The notes under the pieces are model-generated. The model was not told the origin of the DNA. It saw only the letters and a program-made list of their open reading frames with translations, and did no database searches. A program made the translations under genes and the position numbers. Shown in pieces: positions 7,481 through 16,928 of a stretch of DNA of 64,000 nt. How positions within the stretch are numbered: position 1 is the stretch's first letter; every line of letters begins with the position of its first letter. The DNA comes from Achromobacter xylosoxidans A8 (GTDB lineage Bacteria; Pseudomonadota; Gammaproteobacteria; Burkholderiales; Burkholderiaceae_B). The DNA lies in NCBI RefSeq assembly GCF_000165835.1, contig NC_014640.1, positions 5,952,001 through 6,016,000 of the forward strand, in the 5' to 3' direction.

Positions 7481-10400
7481 TCAGAAGCGCACGCTCAGGC
7501 CCGCCCTGACGCCGTGGTCCTGGGCCCCGCTGGCGAGCTGCCCTTGGTACGACAGATCGAACGAGACCTTGCGGGAGACCTGCACATCGAGTCCCGCCTC
7601 GAGCACAGCGCTGTTCTTGGCGATGGGCACACCGGCCACCGTAAAGGCATTGCCCGCGGCAAAGGCTTGGGTGGCGACAGGTTTCAAGTCGCCGAATGCA
7701 TGGCGCCAGCCCAGCGATCCTTTGGCGGTGGCTTGCGCGCCGCCAAGTTCGAAGCCGGACGTGATCCGCGAACCCAGTGTCGTGTACGTGGTCTCGGTGG
7801 TCTGGCTGTTCGCGCGCAGCGCCGCCGCGCCGCCGCTCTCGGTATAGCCGTCGGTCTTGAGATTGACATAGGCCACATTGGCGAAAGGCTCGAACGCGGC
7901 AATGCCAGTGTCTATGCGATAGCTGAGGTCCGCGAACACCTGGGCGGTACGCCCGTCGTAGCTGGCCTTGAGCCGGTCTGAATAGCCGGGCATGGAGACC
8001 GAGCGTCGCGTGGCGATGTCGTGCCAGCTATAGCTCAGGCCGCCACGCAGGCCCAGCGCGCCCCACTGGCCGCCGCCGTAGGCGCCCAAGTGGTAGTTAT
8101 CGCTATCGCCGGAGGAAGAGCGGTCCCGCACGTCGAAATCCGTGCGGCTGTAGGCCGCCATCAAGCCCAGGCGCCAAACGTCGGACACCGGGGCATCGAC
8201 CCCCAGCAGGAAGCCGCCGGTCGAACTCTTGACCTGGGCGGCATTGCCGTCGCCATCGGTCTGGCGCCAGGAACCCAGGCCCTGGATCCAGCTGGCGGGG
8301 CCCATTGCAGTCGCTGCGGCCAGCTTGGCCCCGTCCCCGGCGGACGCCAGGACCGGCGCCGACGACGCCCCAACCGCGCCAACGGCCGAGCGCAAACGCT
8401 CGCTGGCGGCATCGCGCACATAACGGCTGTCCTCGAGCAGCACGGTCTTGGCCGATGCATGGATCTCGCCGGACAACTGGTCGAAGCTGGTGCGCAACAG
8501 ACCCTTGTCATCCGGCATCACCGCCATCGCATCGTAGAGCTCGTTGCCTGCCGCCATGCCGATACTGTCGATGGCGGCGGCCGCCGCGCGCTGGTTGCGC
8601 GTCGCGGCGGCCGAGGCCATGGTTGTGGCATTGCGCGTCAACTCAAGTGACACGCGGCCCGCGCCATAGTCATAGCCCAGGCGCGGCGTCAGGAACGCGT
8701 AGTCCGACGTCACCGTATCGAACTGGCCGGACAAGGTCCCGTCCGCCGCCAGTATCGTGTAGACCGAACGCAAGCCATAGCCGCCGCTGAGGCCCACATG
8801 GGCCACGGAACCGCCATTGAGCGTAGCGTTGCCAGTAACGTGGACGAGATCGGCGTCGGCGCCCTGCGGATTGGTTTCCACGGCGTATCGCGCGCCATTC
8901 TCGATGACGAGGTCGCCATCGACGGTCAGCGTGCCGATGGAATTGCCCGGCGCCAGCGTGCCGCCGGCCGCCACGGTCACTGCCGAGCCGATTCCCGAGC
9001 CCACGGTCCCCACACCGCCGAGCACGCCGCCCGCGCCGATGTTGAGTGCGCCGCCCAGCTTGCCATTCAGGGCCAGCCGGCCGCCCTGGACCGTGGTGCT
9101 GCCGGTGAAGCCGGAACTGTCGCCAGTCAGGCCCAGCGTGCCGGCGCCGCTCTTGACCAGGGCGCCGCTGCCGGAAATGGCGCCGCCGAAGGTGGCGTTG
9201 GCGTTCTGCTCAAACACCAGCGTGCCATTGTTGTCGACGTCGCCCCGGATCGAGCTGGCATTGCCGATCAGCATGCCTTCCTGGATCCGGGTGTTGCCGT
9301 AGGCGTTGTCCGCGTTGTCCAACCGCAGCGTGCCGGCTCCGGTCTTGATCAGATCGGCATTGCCCGAGACTGCGCCGACCAGCCCCAACGTCGCCCCGCC
9401 CGCCACGTCGAAGCGTCCAGCCTGCGTGAGCGCCATGGCGCGCGCGGTATCGAAGGAGGCCGAAGCCGCCAGCGTGCCGCCAGTGAATGCCACGCCGCCA
9501 GCAGCCGCCCCCAGGTTCGCATCGCTGGCGACCTGCAACGTGCCGCCGGCTATCGTGGTGCCGCCGCTGTAGGTGTTGTTGCCGCTCAGGATCAGCGTGC
9601 CCGCGCCTGCCTTGAGCAGCGACCGTCCGTCCCAGCCCGTCGCAACGTTGGGCGCCTGGTCCGCCAGATCAGCGCCGACCACGAACCGGTTGGCGGCATC
9701 GCTCAGCGTGAACGTGCCATGCGCCAGATTGTTGTTCGCGGTCCAACTCAGGTCGTAGCTGGCGAGATACTGCAAGCCGTCGGCCGACTTGCGCGTATTG
9801 ACCGTGAGATAGTCCACCGCGCCGTTGAAGCCGCCCACGCTCACCGCCCCGAAATCGCCGCGGATGCCGTCGCGAGTAGAGATCAGCACCTTGTCGAGCT
9901 GGCTGGCGCTGCCTATGCCACTGAGGGCGAAGGCGACGCCCTCGCCCAGCGTCAGTCCGCCCGCCTGCAAGGACGGGCCACCCGCGCCGGCAGCAATGTC
10001 CAGAAGGGTGCCATCCGCCAGATTGACATCGCCCGCCACCGCCAGCGTCGCCGGCCCCTGCACCGACAGGGCGCTGCCCGCAGCGCCAACGTTCAAGTTG
10101 CCCGTCAGGCTGTTGGCCGCGCCCGCTACGCCATCGCCATACTGCAAGACGCCGCCCGTGACCTCGGCCGATCCCCCCAGGACGCCCTGCACCACCAGCC
10201 GGCCGCCAGACACGGTTGTCTTGCCGAAGTAGGAATTGCTGCCGTCCAGGCTCAGCGTGCCCGCGCCGTTCTTGACGAGCGCGCCGTTGCCGGAGATGGC
10301 GCCGGCAAAGCGCGCATCGGCGGCCTGCTCGAACAGCAGCCTGCCGCTGTTGTTGATGTCGACATTGCCCGAGATCGAACCGGCATGGCCGATCAGTGTG

Positions 10401-13400
10401 CCGGCCCGCACCCAGGTATTGCCGTAGGCGTTGGCCCCATTGTCCAGGCGCAGCGTGCCCGCGCCGGACAGGAACAGGTCTCCACTGCCCGTTATGGCGC
10501 CGCCCAAGCCCAATGTCGTGCCGGCAGCCACGTCAAAACTGTTTGCCTTCGTCAGTTCGACCGTCCGCGCGGTATCGAAGCTGCCCATGGTCGCCAAGGT
10601 GCCGCCGTCGAAACTCAGACCGCCGGACGCGGCTCCCAGATTCGCATCGCTCGATACCTGCAACCGGCCTCCTGAAATCAGCGTGCCGCCGCCATAGCTG
10701 TTGCTGCCGCTCAGAACCAGCGTGCCATCGCCGCTCTTGGCCAGCGCGCCCGCTCCCGACACCGTGCCGGTCAGGCCCAGCGCGGCGCCAGCGGCCACGT
10801 CGAATCTTCCCGACTGCGCCAGCGACACGGTACGCGCGGTGTCGAACGAGGCCGTAGCGGCGAGCGCGCCGTCGCCGAAGGCCAGGCCGCCGGTAGCCGC
10901 GCCCAGATTGGCATCCCGGTCTATCTGCAGGGTGCCGCTGGCGATCGTCGTGCCGCCGCCGTGACTATTACTGCCGCTCAACACCATCGTGCCGGCGCCG
11001 TTCTTGACCAAGGCTCCAGTACCCGACACCGCGCCCGTCAGTCCCAGCGTGGTGTTCGCGGCCACGTCAAAACGCCCCGTCTGTTCCAGCGTAACGGCGC
11101 GTGCCATATCGAAGCTGGCGGTGGTCACCAGCGTGCCTTCGCCAAAGCGCAGCCCCCCGGCGGCGGCGCCCAGGTTGGCATCGCGATCGACCTGCAACGT
11201 GCCGCCCAGGATGGCCGTGCCGCCGCTGTAAGTGTTGGCGCCCTGCAGCACCAGCGTGCCTGCGCCAGCCTTGGTCAGGGTCTTGCCGTCCCAACCGGCG
11301 GCGACATTGGCGGCCTGGTCGGAAAGTGGCAACCCCAGCGTGAAGCTGTTCGACGCATCCGTCAGCGTGAAAGTGCCATGGGCCAGATTGTTGCTGGCGG
11401 TCCAGCTCAGGCCGTAGGTGGCGAGGTACTGCGTGTTGTCGGCGGACTTGTGCGTGTTGACGGTGAGATAGTCGACCTCTCCGGTGAAGCCGCCCACGCT
11501 GACGGCGCTGAAGTCGCCATCGATGCCGCCCGTGGGCGCGTGGATCAACACGGTATCGAGCGCGCTCTTGTCGGCGATGCCGCTCAGCCTGAACACCACG
11601 CCATCGCCCAGCGTGACCTTGTTTGCCTGCAATAGTGGACTGCCCGTGCCGGCCATCAAGTCCAGCACGGTACCGTCGGCCATTTCCACATCGCCCGCGA
11701 CCGCCAGCGAGGCGCCCCGCTGCACCGCCAGCGTGCTGCCGGCGCCGGAGACCTTCAGGTTGTCGCTCAGGGAGTTGGCCGCGCCCGTGACGCCATTGCC
11801 GTACTGCAAGACCCCGCCCGTGACGGCGGCCGAACCTCCCAATTGGCCCAGCACCACCAGCTTGCCGCCGGACACCGTGGTCCTGCCGCGGAATGAGCCG
11901 TTGGCGCCGGTCAACAACGTGGTACCGGCTATCTGGTTCAGACTATGTGAGCCGGCGCCTGTACTCAACAGCGGCGTCGAAAACGTGTAGGCAGGCTCGG
12001 TATGGTTGAAGTTCACGGTCGCAATGCCGGCGCCGAACTGGATCGCGCTGGCATTGAGCGTGCCGGCGCCTACGGCCGGCTGCCCCGCCGCCGCGCCGAT
12101 ATTGATCGTGCCGGAGGTGGGAAAGATAAAAAACCGGTCCTGCGCCAGGGAAATGGCCCCTCCACCGTTCACGCCGACGCTCACTGTGCCGCCTTGCGCG
12201 ATCGTCAGGCTGCCCGCCCCCGTTCCTATGCCGAACCCCAGGGTCATCGCGCCGCTGTTGTCCCAGGTGGAGCCGATGCCGCGGACAACGACGTTGCCGC
12301 TGCCGCCCATGCTGCCCACATAGCTGTCTTTGTTCGAGACAAAGCCCCCCGATTCGATGGTCAACGTGCCCTGTCCGTTGACATCGCCCACCCTGAGCTC
12401 GCCGCCATTGGTCCAGGCGGAGCCGCCCCCCGACACCAGAAAGGCGCCGCTGCCGTTCTGGGTGCGCCCGACAACGCCATCGACGCTGGTCGCATATCCT
12501 CCCGCCAGGACCGACACGCTGCCCCGCCCGCCTTCGGAACCAACCAGCAGCACCGCGCGATTGCTCCAAAGCGACCCGACACCGGAAACCGTCACTTTCG
12601 CCGCGTCGTTCTGCTGAGCATCCACCGTTGCAAACTGGTTCGAGACCGTGCCGCTACTGAAGATGCTCAGCTCTCCGGGCCCGGCGCCGCCGACAAAAAG
12701 GTTGTCCGTCAGCGCCCAGGTCGAACCGGGGCTGAACACGCTGACCCGGGCCGTGGCGCCGGGAGCTTGCCCGGCATCGATACGTCCTTCGGTGGTGCCC
12801 AGAATGTTGAGAATCTGCAGGCTCCCACCCGTGACGGTGGTCTTGCCGACGAAGCCTGAACTGTCGCCGACCAGCCGCGTGGAGCCCGCATAGTGATTGA
12901 GCTGATGCGTGCCTGCATCCCTGCTGACCAGCGCCGCGCCGAAGTCGTGGAAGTTGTTGGTGTTGAAGTTCAGCGTACCCGTGCCCGCGCCGAACTGGAG
13001 TAGCGACGTCGCCAGGAAGCCAGCGCCCACGGGTGCAGCGCCGGGAGCCGCGCCGATGTTGATCGTGCCATCAGCCGAGGCCGAGTCGGCCAGAATCACC
13101 GTGTAGCCCGGCGCTATCGTCATATGGCCGCCGTCGGCGGCGGTCAATGTTCCTACACCGGATATGCCCACATATAGCGGGGCGAAGGCCACCATATTTG
13201 GACCTGAGAAGGGTGCGTAAGTAGCATCGCCGGTAAGGGTGACCATCTGCCCCGCCTGCGCTTGGCCGGCCGCGCCCAGGGCCGCCAGCAGCATCGCCAT
13301 CAAGGGCAGGCGTCTGCGCACGGATCTGCTTGCATGGCGGCCGCCCTTGCCTTGCCCACGGGCGTGCTCGCTTACAACCTGCCACAAGCCCGCGCTGCGG

Positions 13401-13429
13401 TTGAAGACAATGCGATACGTACGGTTCAT
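7481..13429 (-). CDS. Large type V autotransporter (AidA-like adhesin), 1982 residues
   Basis: A surface protein that carries its own outer-membrane barrel. It opens with an extended signal peptide (MNRTYRIVFNRSAGLWQVVSE, ESPR type) and a hydrophobic stretch ending near GQAQA-G (about residue 60). The first part of the passenger has repeats of the form VSGxGSxW...LxVG...GxLxIxxGG. The rest is filled with PATR-type repeats such as GAGTLVLSGSNSYGGGT. The linker helix EIHASAKTVLLEDSRYVRDA precedes a C-terminal barrel of about 270 residues starting near WIQGLGSWR and ending in GLSVRF with terminal Phe. Two RGD tripeptides occur (IRGDFGAV and SIRGDVDN). Adhesion is a likely role, but the ligand is unknown. 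Confidence 0.93.
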   Translation of the reverse strand: MNRTYRIVFNRSAGLWQVVSEHARGQGKGGRHASRSVRRRLPLMAMLLAALGAAGQAQAGQMVTLTGDATYAPFSGPNMVAFAPLYVGISGVGTLTAADGGHMTIAPGYTVILADSASADGTINIGAAPGAAPVGAGFLATSLLQFGAGTGTLNFNTNNFHDFGAALVSRDAGTHQLNHYAGSTRLVGDSSGFVGKTTVTGGSLQILNILGTTEGRIDAGQAPGATARVSVFSPGSTWALTDNLFVGGAGPGELSIFSSGTVSNQFATVDAQQNDAAKVTVSGVGSLWSNRAVLLVGSEGGRGSVSVLAGGYATSVDGVVGRTQNGSGAFLVSGGGSAWTNGGELRVGDVNGQGTLTIESGGFVSNKDSYVGSMGGSGNVVVRGIGSTWDNSGAMTLGFGIGTGAGSLTIAQGGTVSVGVNGGGAISLAQDRFFIFPTSGTINIGAAAGQPAVGAGTLNASAIQFGAGIATVNFNHTEPAYTFSTPLLSTGAGSHSLNQIAGTTLLTGANGSFRGRTTVSGGKLVVLGQLGGSAAVTGGVLQYGNGVTGAANSLSDNLKVSGAGSTLAVQRGASLAVAGDVEMADGTVLDLMAGTGSPLLQANKVTLGDGVVFRLSGIADKSALDTVLIHAPTGGIDGDFSAVSVGGFTGEVDYLTVNTHKSADNTQYLATYGLSWTASNNLAHGTFTLTDASNSFTLGLPLSDQAANVAAGWDGKTLTKAGAGTLVLQGANTYSGGTAILGGTLQVDRDANLGAAAGGLRFGEGTLVTTASFDMARAVTLEQTGRFDVAANTTLGLTGAVSGTGALVKNGAGTMVLSGSNSHGGGTTIASGTLQIDRDANLGAATGGLAFGDGALAATASFDTARTVSLAQSGRFDVAAGAALGLTGTVSGAGALAKSGDGTLVLSGSNSYGGGTLISGGRLQVSSDANLGAASGGLSFDGGTLATMGSFDTARTVELTKANSFDVAAGTTLGLGGAITGSGDLFLSGAGTLRLDNGANAYGNTWVRAGTLIGHAGSISGNVDINNSGRLLFEQAADARFAGAISGNGALVKNGAGTLSLDGSNSYFGKTTVSGGRLVVQGVLGGSAEVTGGVLQYGDGVAGAANSLTGNLNVGAAGSALSVQGPATLAVAGDVNLADGTLLDIAAGAGGPSLQAGGLTLGEGVAFALSGIGSASQLDKVLISTRDGIRGDFGAVSVGGFNGAVDYLTVNTRKSADGLQYLASYDLSWTANNNLAHGTFTLSDAANRFVVGADLADQAPNVATGWDGRSLLKAGAGTLILSGNNTYSGGTTIAGGTLQVASDANLGAAAGGVAFTGGTLAASASFDTARAMALTQAGRFDVAGGATLGLVGAVSGNADLIKTGAGTLRLDNADNAYGNTRIQEGMLIGNASSIRGDVDNNGTLVFEQNANATFGGAISGSGALVKSGAGTLGLTGDSSGFTGSTTVQGGRLALNGKLGGALNIGAGGVLGGVGTVGSGIGSAVTVAAGGTLAPGNSIGTLTVDGDLVIENGARYAVETNPQGADADLVHVTGNATLNGGSVAHVGLSGGYGLRSVYTILAADGTLSGQFDTVTSDYAFLTPRLGYDYGAGRVSLELTRNATTMASAAATRNQRAAAAAIDSIGMAAGNELYDAMAVMPDDKGLLRTSFDQLSGEIHASAKTVLLEDSRYVRDAASERLRSAVGAVGASSAPVLASAGDGAKLAAATAMGPASWIQGLGSWRQTDGDGNAAQVKSSTGGFLLGVDAPVSDVWRLGLMAAYSRTDFDVRDRSSSGDSDNYHLGAYGGGQWGALGLRGGLSYSWHDIATRRSVSMPGYSDRLKASYDGRTAQVFADLSYRIDTGIAAFEPFANVAYVNLKTDGYTESGGAAALRANSQTTETTYTTLGSRITSGFELGGAQATAKGSLGWRHAFGDLKPVATQAFAAGNAFTVAGVPIAKNSAVLEAGLDVQVSRKVSFDLSYQGQLASGAQDHGVRAGLSVRF
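9490..10230 (-). repeat. Internal duplication in the autotransporter, copy 2 (C-terminal)
   Basis: This segment encodes a block running from TTVSGGRLVVQGVLGGSAEV through AVSVGGFNGAVDYLTVNT and AHGTFTLSDAANRF to GGTLQVASDANLGAA. It matches, residue for residue with scattered substitutions, the block encoded at about 11160-11895. The boundaries are approximate. Confidence 0.85.
11160..11895 (-). repeat. Internal duplication in the autotransporter, copy 1 (N-terminal)
   Basis: The matching copy runs from TTVSGGKLVVLGQLGGSAAV through AVSVGGFTGEVDYLTVNT and AHGTFTLTDASNSF to GGTLQVDRDANLGAA. The RGD of copy 2 is IDGD here, so that tripeptide arose or was lost after duplication. The boundaries are approximate. 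Confidence 0.85.
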
Positions 13430-13654
13430 GGCGCTCTTCTGTAATCGTGGCCCGCTGGGGCTGAGGCCAGGCGGACGCGTGTGGAATCGGATGGCACGGG
13501 CCGCGTAACCCGCCGATTACAATTAGAAAAGCGATTCGTAACCATGCATATCACTGAAACTGGGTAATTTCAGGGGTCACGAGTGCTCCAGCACAAACGG
13601 TCGCTATTGCACCAGTCCTCTGCCTCGACCAAGGATCCGCGCCCTGCACTCCGG

Positions 13655-13684
13655 TTGTTGATGCGCCGCAAACACGTCTATGCT
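13655..13684 (+). promoter_or_regulatory. Candidate sigma-70 promoter for the CYTH-CHAD gene
   Basis: TTGTTG at 13655-13660 and TATGCT at 13679-13684 are separated by 18 bases, about 85 bases before the start codon. The match is weak. Confidence 0.35.
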
Positions 13685-13699
13685 CCATGTGAAATAAAT

Positions 13700-13711
13700 A
13701 TGACCGGTCAT
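13700..13711. promoter_or_regulatory. 12-base palindrome ATGACCGGTCAT, candidate operator
   Basis: A perfect palindrome lies between the candidate promoter and the CYTH-CHAD start. The TGACCGGTCA core is of the type bound by TetR-like or similar dimeric repressors. No such regulator is encoded beside it. Confidence 0.45.
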
Positions 13712-13769
13712 CAAATCGCCCGGCCCGTTTGATTAAGATCTCGGCTTTTGCCGTTGGACACCCGTCGCC

Positions 13770-15428
13770 ATGTCGGAACAGGAATTGAAACTGCACGTGC
13801 CCGCGGCTTCGCGCCAGGCGGTGCAGCGAGAGATCAAGCAACGCGAGGCGACCCGTATCCGCCTGCATGCCATGTACTTCGATACGCCCGAACGCGAGCT
13901 TGCGCGGGCGCGCATCGCCATCCGGCTGCGCCAGGAAGGCCGCGACTGGGTGCAGACGCTGAAGATGCCCGGCATCAACGCCATCACCCGCATCGAACTC
14001 AATCACCCGCGGCCGGGCCCGGTGCTGGACCTGTCGGTATACGCCGGCACCGAAGTCGAAGCCGCGCTGGCGGCCGTCAAGGGCGAACTGGGCCTGCGCT
14101 ACGAAACCGACGTGCAGCGCCTGCTGCGCAAGGTCCGCACGCGCTACGGCACAGTGGAACTGGCCTACGACACCGGCATCCTGCGCGCAGGCGCGCTGGA
14201 ACTGCCCATTTCCGAGCTGGAATTCGAACTAGTGTCGGGACGCCCTGCCGCCATTTTCGCGGCGGCGCGCGGCTGGCAGCAGCGCCACAGCTTGGTGCTG
14301 GACCCGCGCAGCAAGTCCGAGCGCGGCGACGCGCTGGCCCAACTGGCGCAGCGCCTGGCAGATGCAGACGCCATCCCGGGCGATGACCTCGAAGCCCGCC
14401 GCGCCCAAGCCATCGCCCAGTTCTGGGCGCCGCGCGGCGCCGCATCGGTCAAGCTGCGCGAAGACATGACGGCGCCCCAGGCCATGGCGCGCATCGCGGC
14501 GGAATGCCTGGACCAGATCGCGCGCAACGCCTCGGTGCTGGCCGAGGTCGACACCGAAGGCGTGTACCGCGCCGGCAACTCCGAACACGTGCATCAGCTG
14601 CGCGTGGGCGTGCGCCGGCTACGCTCGGCCTGGAAACTGTTCGACGGCTGGATCGCGCCGATTCCCGACGCCCTGCTGCAAGGCGTGCGCACGCACTTCG
14701 CCGCCTTCGGCGCCAACCGCGATCAGGACGTGCTGAACGAAACCGTGGCGCCCGCGCTGATGCGCGCGGGCATGCCGGTGATCCCCATGGAAGCCGCGCC
14801 CCCGGAACAGGATGCGCGCAGCATCGCCGGCGGCAAGGCCTTCCAGGCCTGGCTGCTGGATCTGCTGGAATGGAGCCTGGACGTGCCGCCGGCCCTGCCC
14901 GCTGCGGACAACCAGACCATCGCCAACGGCACGCCCAGCGACGCCGCGCCCGAACCCGCCATCCGGCTGGAAGGCGGCGTGGCCGGTCCCAGCGTCAGGC
15001 CCACCATCATCCCCATGCTGGCCCCCGAACCCGATCCGCAACGCCTGCACAAACAGCTCGCGCGGCGCCTGCACCGCTGGCACAGCAAGGTGGCCGACCA
15101 GGGCACGCAATTCGCCACGCTGGACATCCCCACGCGCCACGAGCTGCGCAAGCGCGGCAAGCGCCTGCGCTACAGCCTGGCGTTCGCCGAATCGCTGCTG
15201 CCCTCGGGCAAGCTGCGCGGCTATCGCAAGCTGCTGTCGCGCGTGCAGGACGTGCTAGGCGAAATCAACGACCTGGCGGTGGCCAAGGACTACTACGAGT
15301 CGTGTACCGCCACCCACCCGCAAGCCTGGTTCGCCCTGGGCTGGATCAGCGCCCGCCTGGAAGAACTGGCGGACGACGCGCAGAAAGCCTTCGACGACCT
15401 GGCCGCCAGCAAACCATTCTGGAAGTGA
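13770..15428 (+). CDS. CYTH and CHAD domain protein (inorganic triphosphatase-like)
   Basis: A 552-residue protein with two domains. The N-terminal CYTH domain (about residues 1-200) opens with the ExExK signature (E3, E5, K7 in SEQELKLHV) and continues through MYFDTPERELARARIAIRLR; family members hydrolyse inorganic triphosphate. The C-terminal CHAD domain (about 235-545) has conserved histidines in VHQLRVGVRRLRSAWKLF and HELRKRGKRLRYSL and is thought to bind polyphosphate. A low-complexity insert (about 365-420) interrupts it. The arrangement matches YgiF-type proteins. It stands alone and ends at a bidirectional terminator. Confidence 0.9.
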   Translation: MSEQELKLHVPAASRQAVQREIKQREATRIRLHAMYFDTPERELARARIAIRLRQEGRDWVQTLKMPGINAITRIELNHPRPGPVLDLSVYAGTEVEAALAAVKGELGLRYETDVQRLLRKVRTRYGTVELAYDTGILRAGALELPISELEFELVSGRPAAIFAAARGWQQRHSLVLDPRSKSERGDALAQLAQRLADADAIPGDDLEARRAQAIAQFWAPRGAASVKLREDMTAPQAMARIAAECLDQIARNASVLAEVDTEGVYRAGNSEHVHQLRVGVRRLRSAWKLFDGWIAPIPDALLQGVRTHFAAFGANRDQDVLNETVAPALMRAGMPVIPMEAAPPEQDARSIAGGKAFQAWLLDLLEWSLDVPPALPAADNQTIANGTPSDAAPEPAIRLEGGVAGPSVRPTIIPMLAPEPDPQRLHKQLARRLHRWHSKVADQGTQFATLDIPTRHELRKRGKRLRYSLAFAESLLPSGKLRGYRKLLSRVQDVLGEINDLAVAKDYYESCTATHPQAWFALGWISARLEELADDAQKAFDDLAASKPFWK

Positions 15429-15444
15429 TGCGGGCTTGAATGCA

Positions 15445-15476
15445 AAAGGGACGGCATGCGCCGTCCCTTTGTTTTT
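15445..15476. terminator. Bidirectional intrinsic terminator between the CHAD gene and ftsY
   Basis: An 11-bp stem (AAAGGGACGGC/GCCGTCCCTTT) with an ATGC loop is followed by GTTTTT on the plus strand. The A-run at its left arm gives a short U-tract for the convergent ftsY transcript. Confidence 0.9.
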
Positions 15477-15506
15477 GCCGACGCAAGCGCGCCGGATCCA
15501 CGGACA

Positions 15507-16928
15507 TCAATCCGCCAGCAAGGCCCCGGCGAACTCGTCCGCCACGAAGGGCTGCAGGTCTTCCAGGCTTTCGCCCACGCCGATCCAATACACCGGGATC
15601 GGGCGCACGCCCTGGCTGCCCGCGGCCACGGCGGCCAGCGTACCGCCCTTGGCGGTGCCATCCAGCTTGGTCACGACCAGGCCCGTCAGATTGATGGCGG
15701 CGTCGAAAGCGCGGATCTGCGCCAAGGCGTTCTGGCCAGTGTTGCCGTCCACCACCAGCAGCACCTCGTGCGGCGCGGCGGCATCCGCCTTGCCGATCAC
15801 GCGGCGGATCTTCTTCAACTCTTCCATCAGGTGCAACTGCGTGGGCAGGCGGCCTGCGGTATCGACCATCACCACGCCCATGCCGCGCGCGCGGCCCGCG
15901 TTGACGGCGTCGAACGCCACCGCCGCCGGATCGCCGCCGTCCTGCGAGATCACCGTCACGTTGTTGCGGCTGCCCCATTCGATGAGCTGCTCGCGCGCGG
16001 CGGCGCGGAACGTGTCGCCGGCAGCCAGCAGCACGCTGGCGCCCTGGCGCTGGAAGGTGTGGGCCAGCTTGCCGATGGAAGTGGTCTTGCCGGCGCCATT
16101 GACGCCGGCGATCATGACAACCAGGGGCTGCGTGCGCTTCAGGTCGAAGGCGCGCTCCAGCGGACGCAGGTGGTCGGCCAGCAGCTGTCGCAGGGCCGTC
16201 TTCACCTTGGCCGGGTCCTCGATGCGTTCCTTCTTGACCCGGGCGCGCAGCGCGGTCAGGAGCTTTTCGGTGGCCTCCAGACCCGCATCGGCCATAATGA
16301 GCGCCGACTCGAGTTCCTCGAAGAGGTTCTCGTCGACCTTCACGCCGACGAAGATGCCGCCGATGCTCTGGCCCGTGCGCGACAGGCCCTGCTTCAAGCG
16401 GGACAGCCACGAGGCCTTCTTGGGAGCTTCAGCGACGGGTTCGGGAGCAGGCGCGGGAGCCGGTACGGCCGGTGGAGCCGCAACGGGAGCGGGCACGGAG
16501 ATCGGCGCCGGCGTTGCTACCGCTGGCGCGGAAACCGCGACAGGTGCGGGAGCCGCCGCCGGGGCAGGCGCTGGCGTCGGCACAGGAGCTGGTGGCGACG
16601 CCTGAACGGGTGTCGGCGAAAACGCTACGGGCGCAACCGGCGCGGGCGTTGCAGCCGGCGCTTCCTGCGGCGCAGCAACAGGCGCAACAACCGGCGTTGC
16701 AGCCGGGGCAGCAGCAGCCGGGGCGATGACGGCCGGCGCGGCGGCGGCCGGTTCGATGCCCGGTTCGCGGCGCGGCTCGGGGGCCACAGGCGCCGGCGGC
16801 GCCGGCGTGACCGGGACGGCGGCGGGCTCGGCAGGCGCGGCTACGGCGTCTGCGACTTCCGGCGGCGGCGCGGGTTGGACCGGCGCGGCGGGCGGAGGGG
16901 ATTTTTTCTTGAAGAAGCGGCTAAACAT
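15507..16928 (-). CDS. ftsY: Signal recognition particle receptor FtsY
   Basis: A GTPase that receives SRP-ribosome complexes at the inner membrane. It starts MFSRFFKKK, a basic amphipathic N-terminus. The acidic A domain usual in E. coli is replaced by a Pro/Ala-rich tract (about residues 12-150). The NG domain follows, with [15 protein letters not shown] (P-loop), DTAGRLPTQ and [10 protein letters not shown]. At 473 residues it is normal for the family. The start is set by homology; the frame stays open further upstream but loses family character. Its ATG overlaps the rsmD ATG on the opposite strand. Confidence 0.95.
   Translation of the reverse strand: MFSRFFKKKSPPPAAPVQPAPPPEVADAVAAPAEPAAVPVTPAPPAPVAPEPRREPGIEPAAAAPAVIAPAAAAPAATPVVAPVAAPQEAPAATPAPVAPVAFSPTPVQASPPAPVPTPAPAPAAAPAPVAVSAPAVATPAPISVPAPVAAPPAVPAPAPAPEPVAEAPKKASWLSRLKQGLSRTGQSIGGIFVGVKVDENLFEELESALIMADAGLEATEKLLTALRARVKKERIEDPAKVKTALRQLLADHLRPLERAFDLKRTQPLVVMIAGVNGAGKTTSIGKLAHTFQRQGASVLLAAGDTFRAAAREQLIEWGSRNNVTVISQDGGDPAAVAFDAVNAGRARGMGVVMVDTAGRLPTQLHLMEELKKIRRVIGKADAAAPHEVLLVVDGNTGQNALAQIRAFDAAINLTGLVVTKLDGTAKGGTLAAVAAGSQGVRPIPVYWIGVGESLEDLQPFVADEFAGALLAD

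Larger units (their letters stand above)
13430..13769. other. Divergent intergenic region between the autotransporter and CYTH-CHAD genes
   Basis: These 340 bases hold the promoter regions of two divergent genes. On the plus side a weak sigma-70 candidate (13655-13684) and a 12-base palindrome (13700-13711) are visible. The autotransporter side has an AT-richer patch near 13515-13545 but no convincing promoter. No small ORF or RNA gene was recognised. Confidence 0.6.

Noticed and set aside
9000..10675. Long plus-strand open frame opposite the autotransporter gene
   Set aside because: It is a shadow of the repetitive high-GC coding strand; its protein is Ala/Arg-rich, has no domain and lacks a ribosome-binding site.
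13515..13545. Sigma-70 promoter for the autotransporter
   Set aside because: Candidate -35 and -10 boxes are only about 14 bases apart, too close for a credible promoter.
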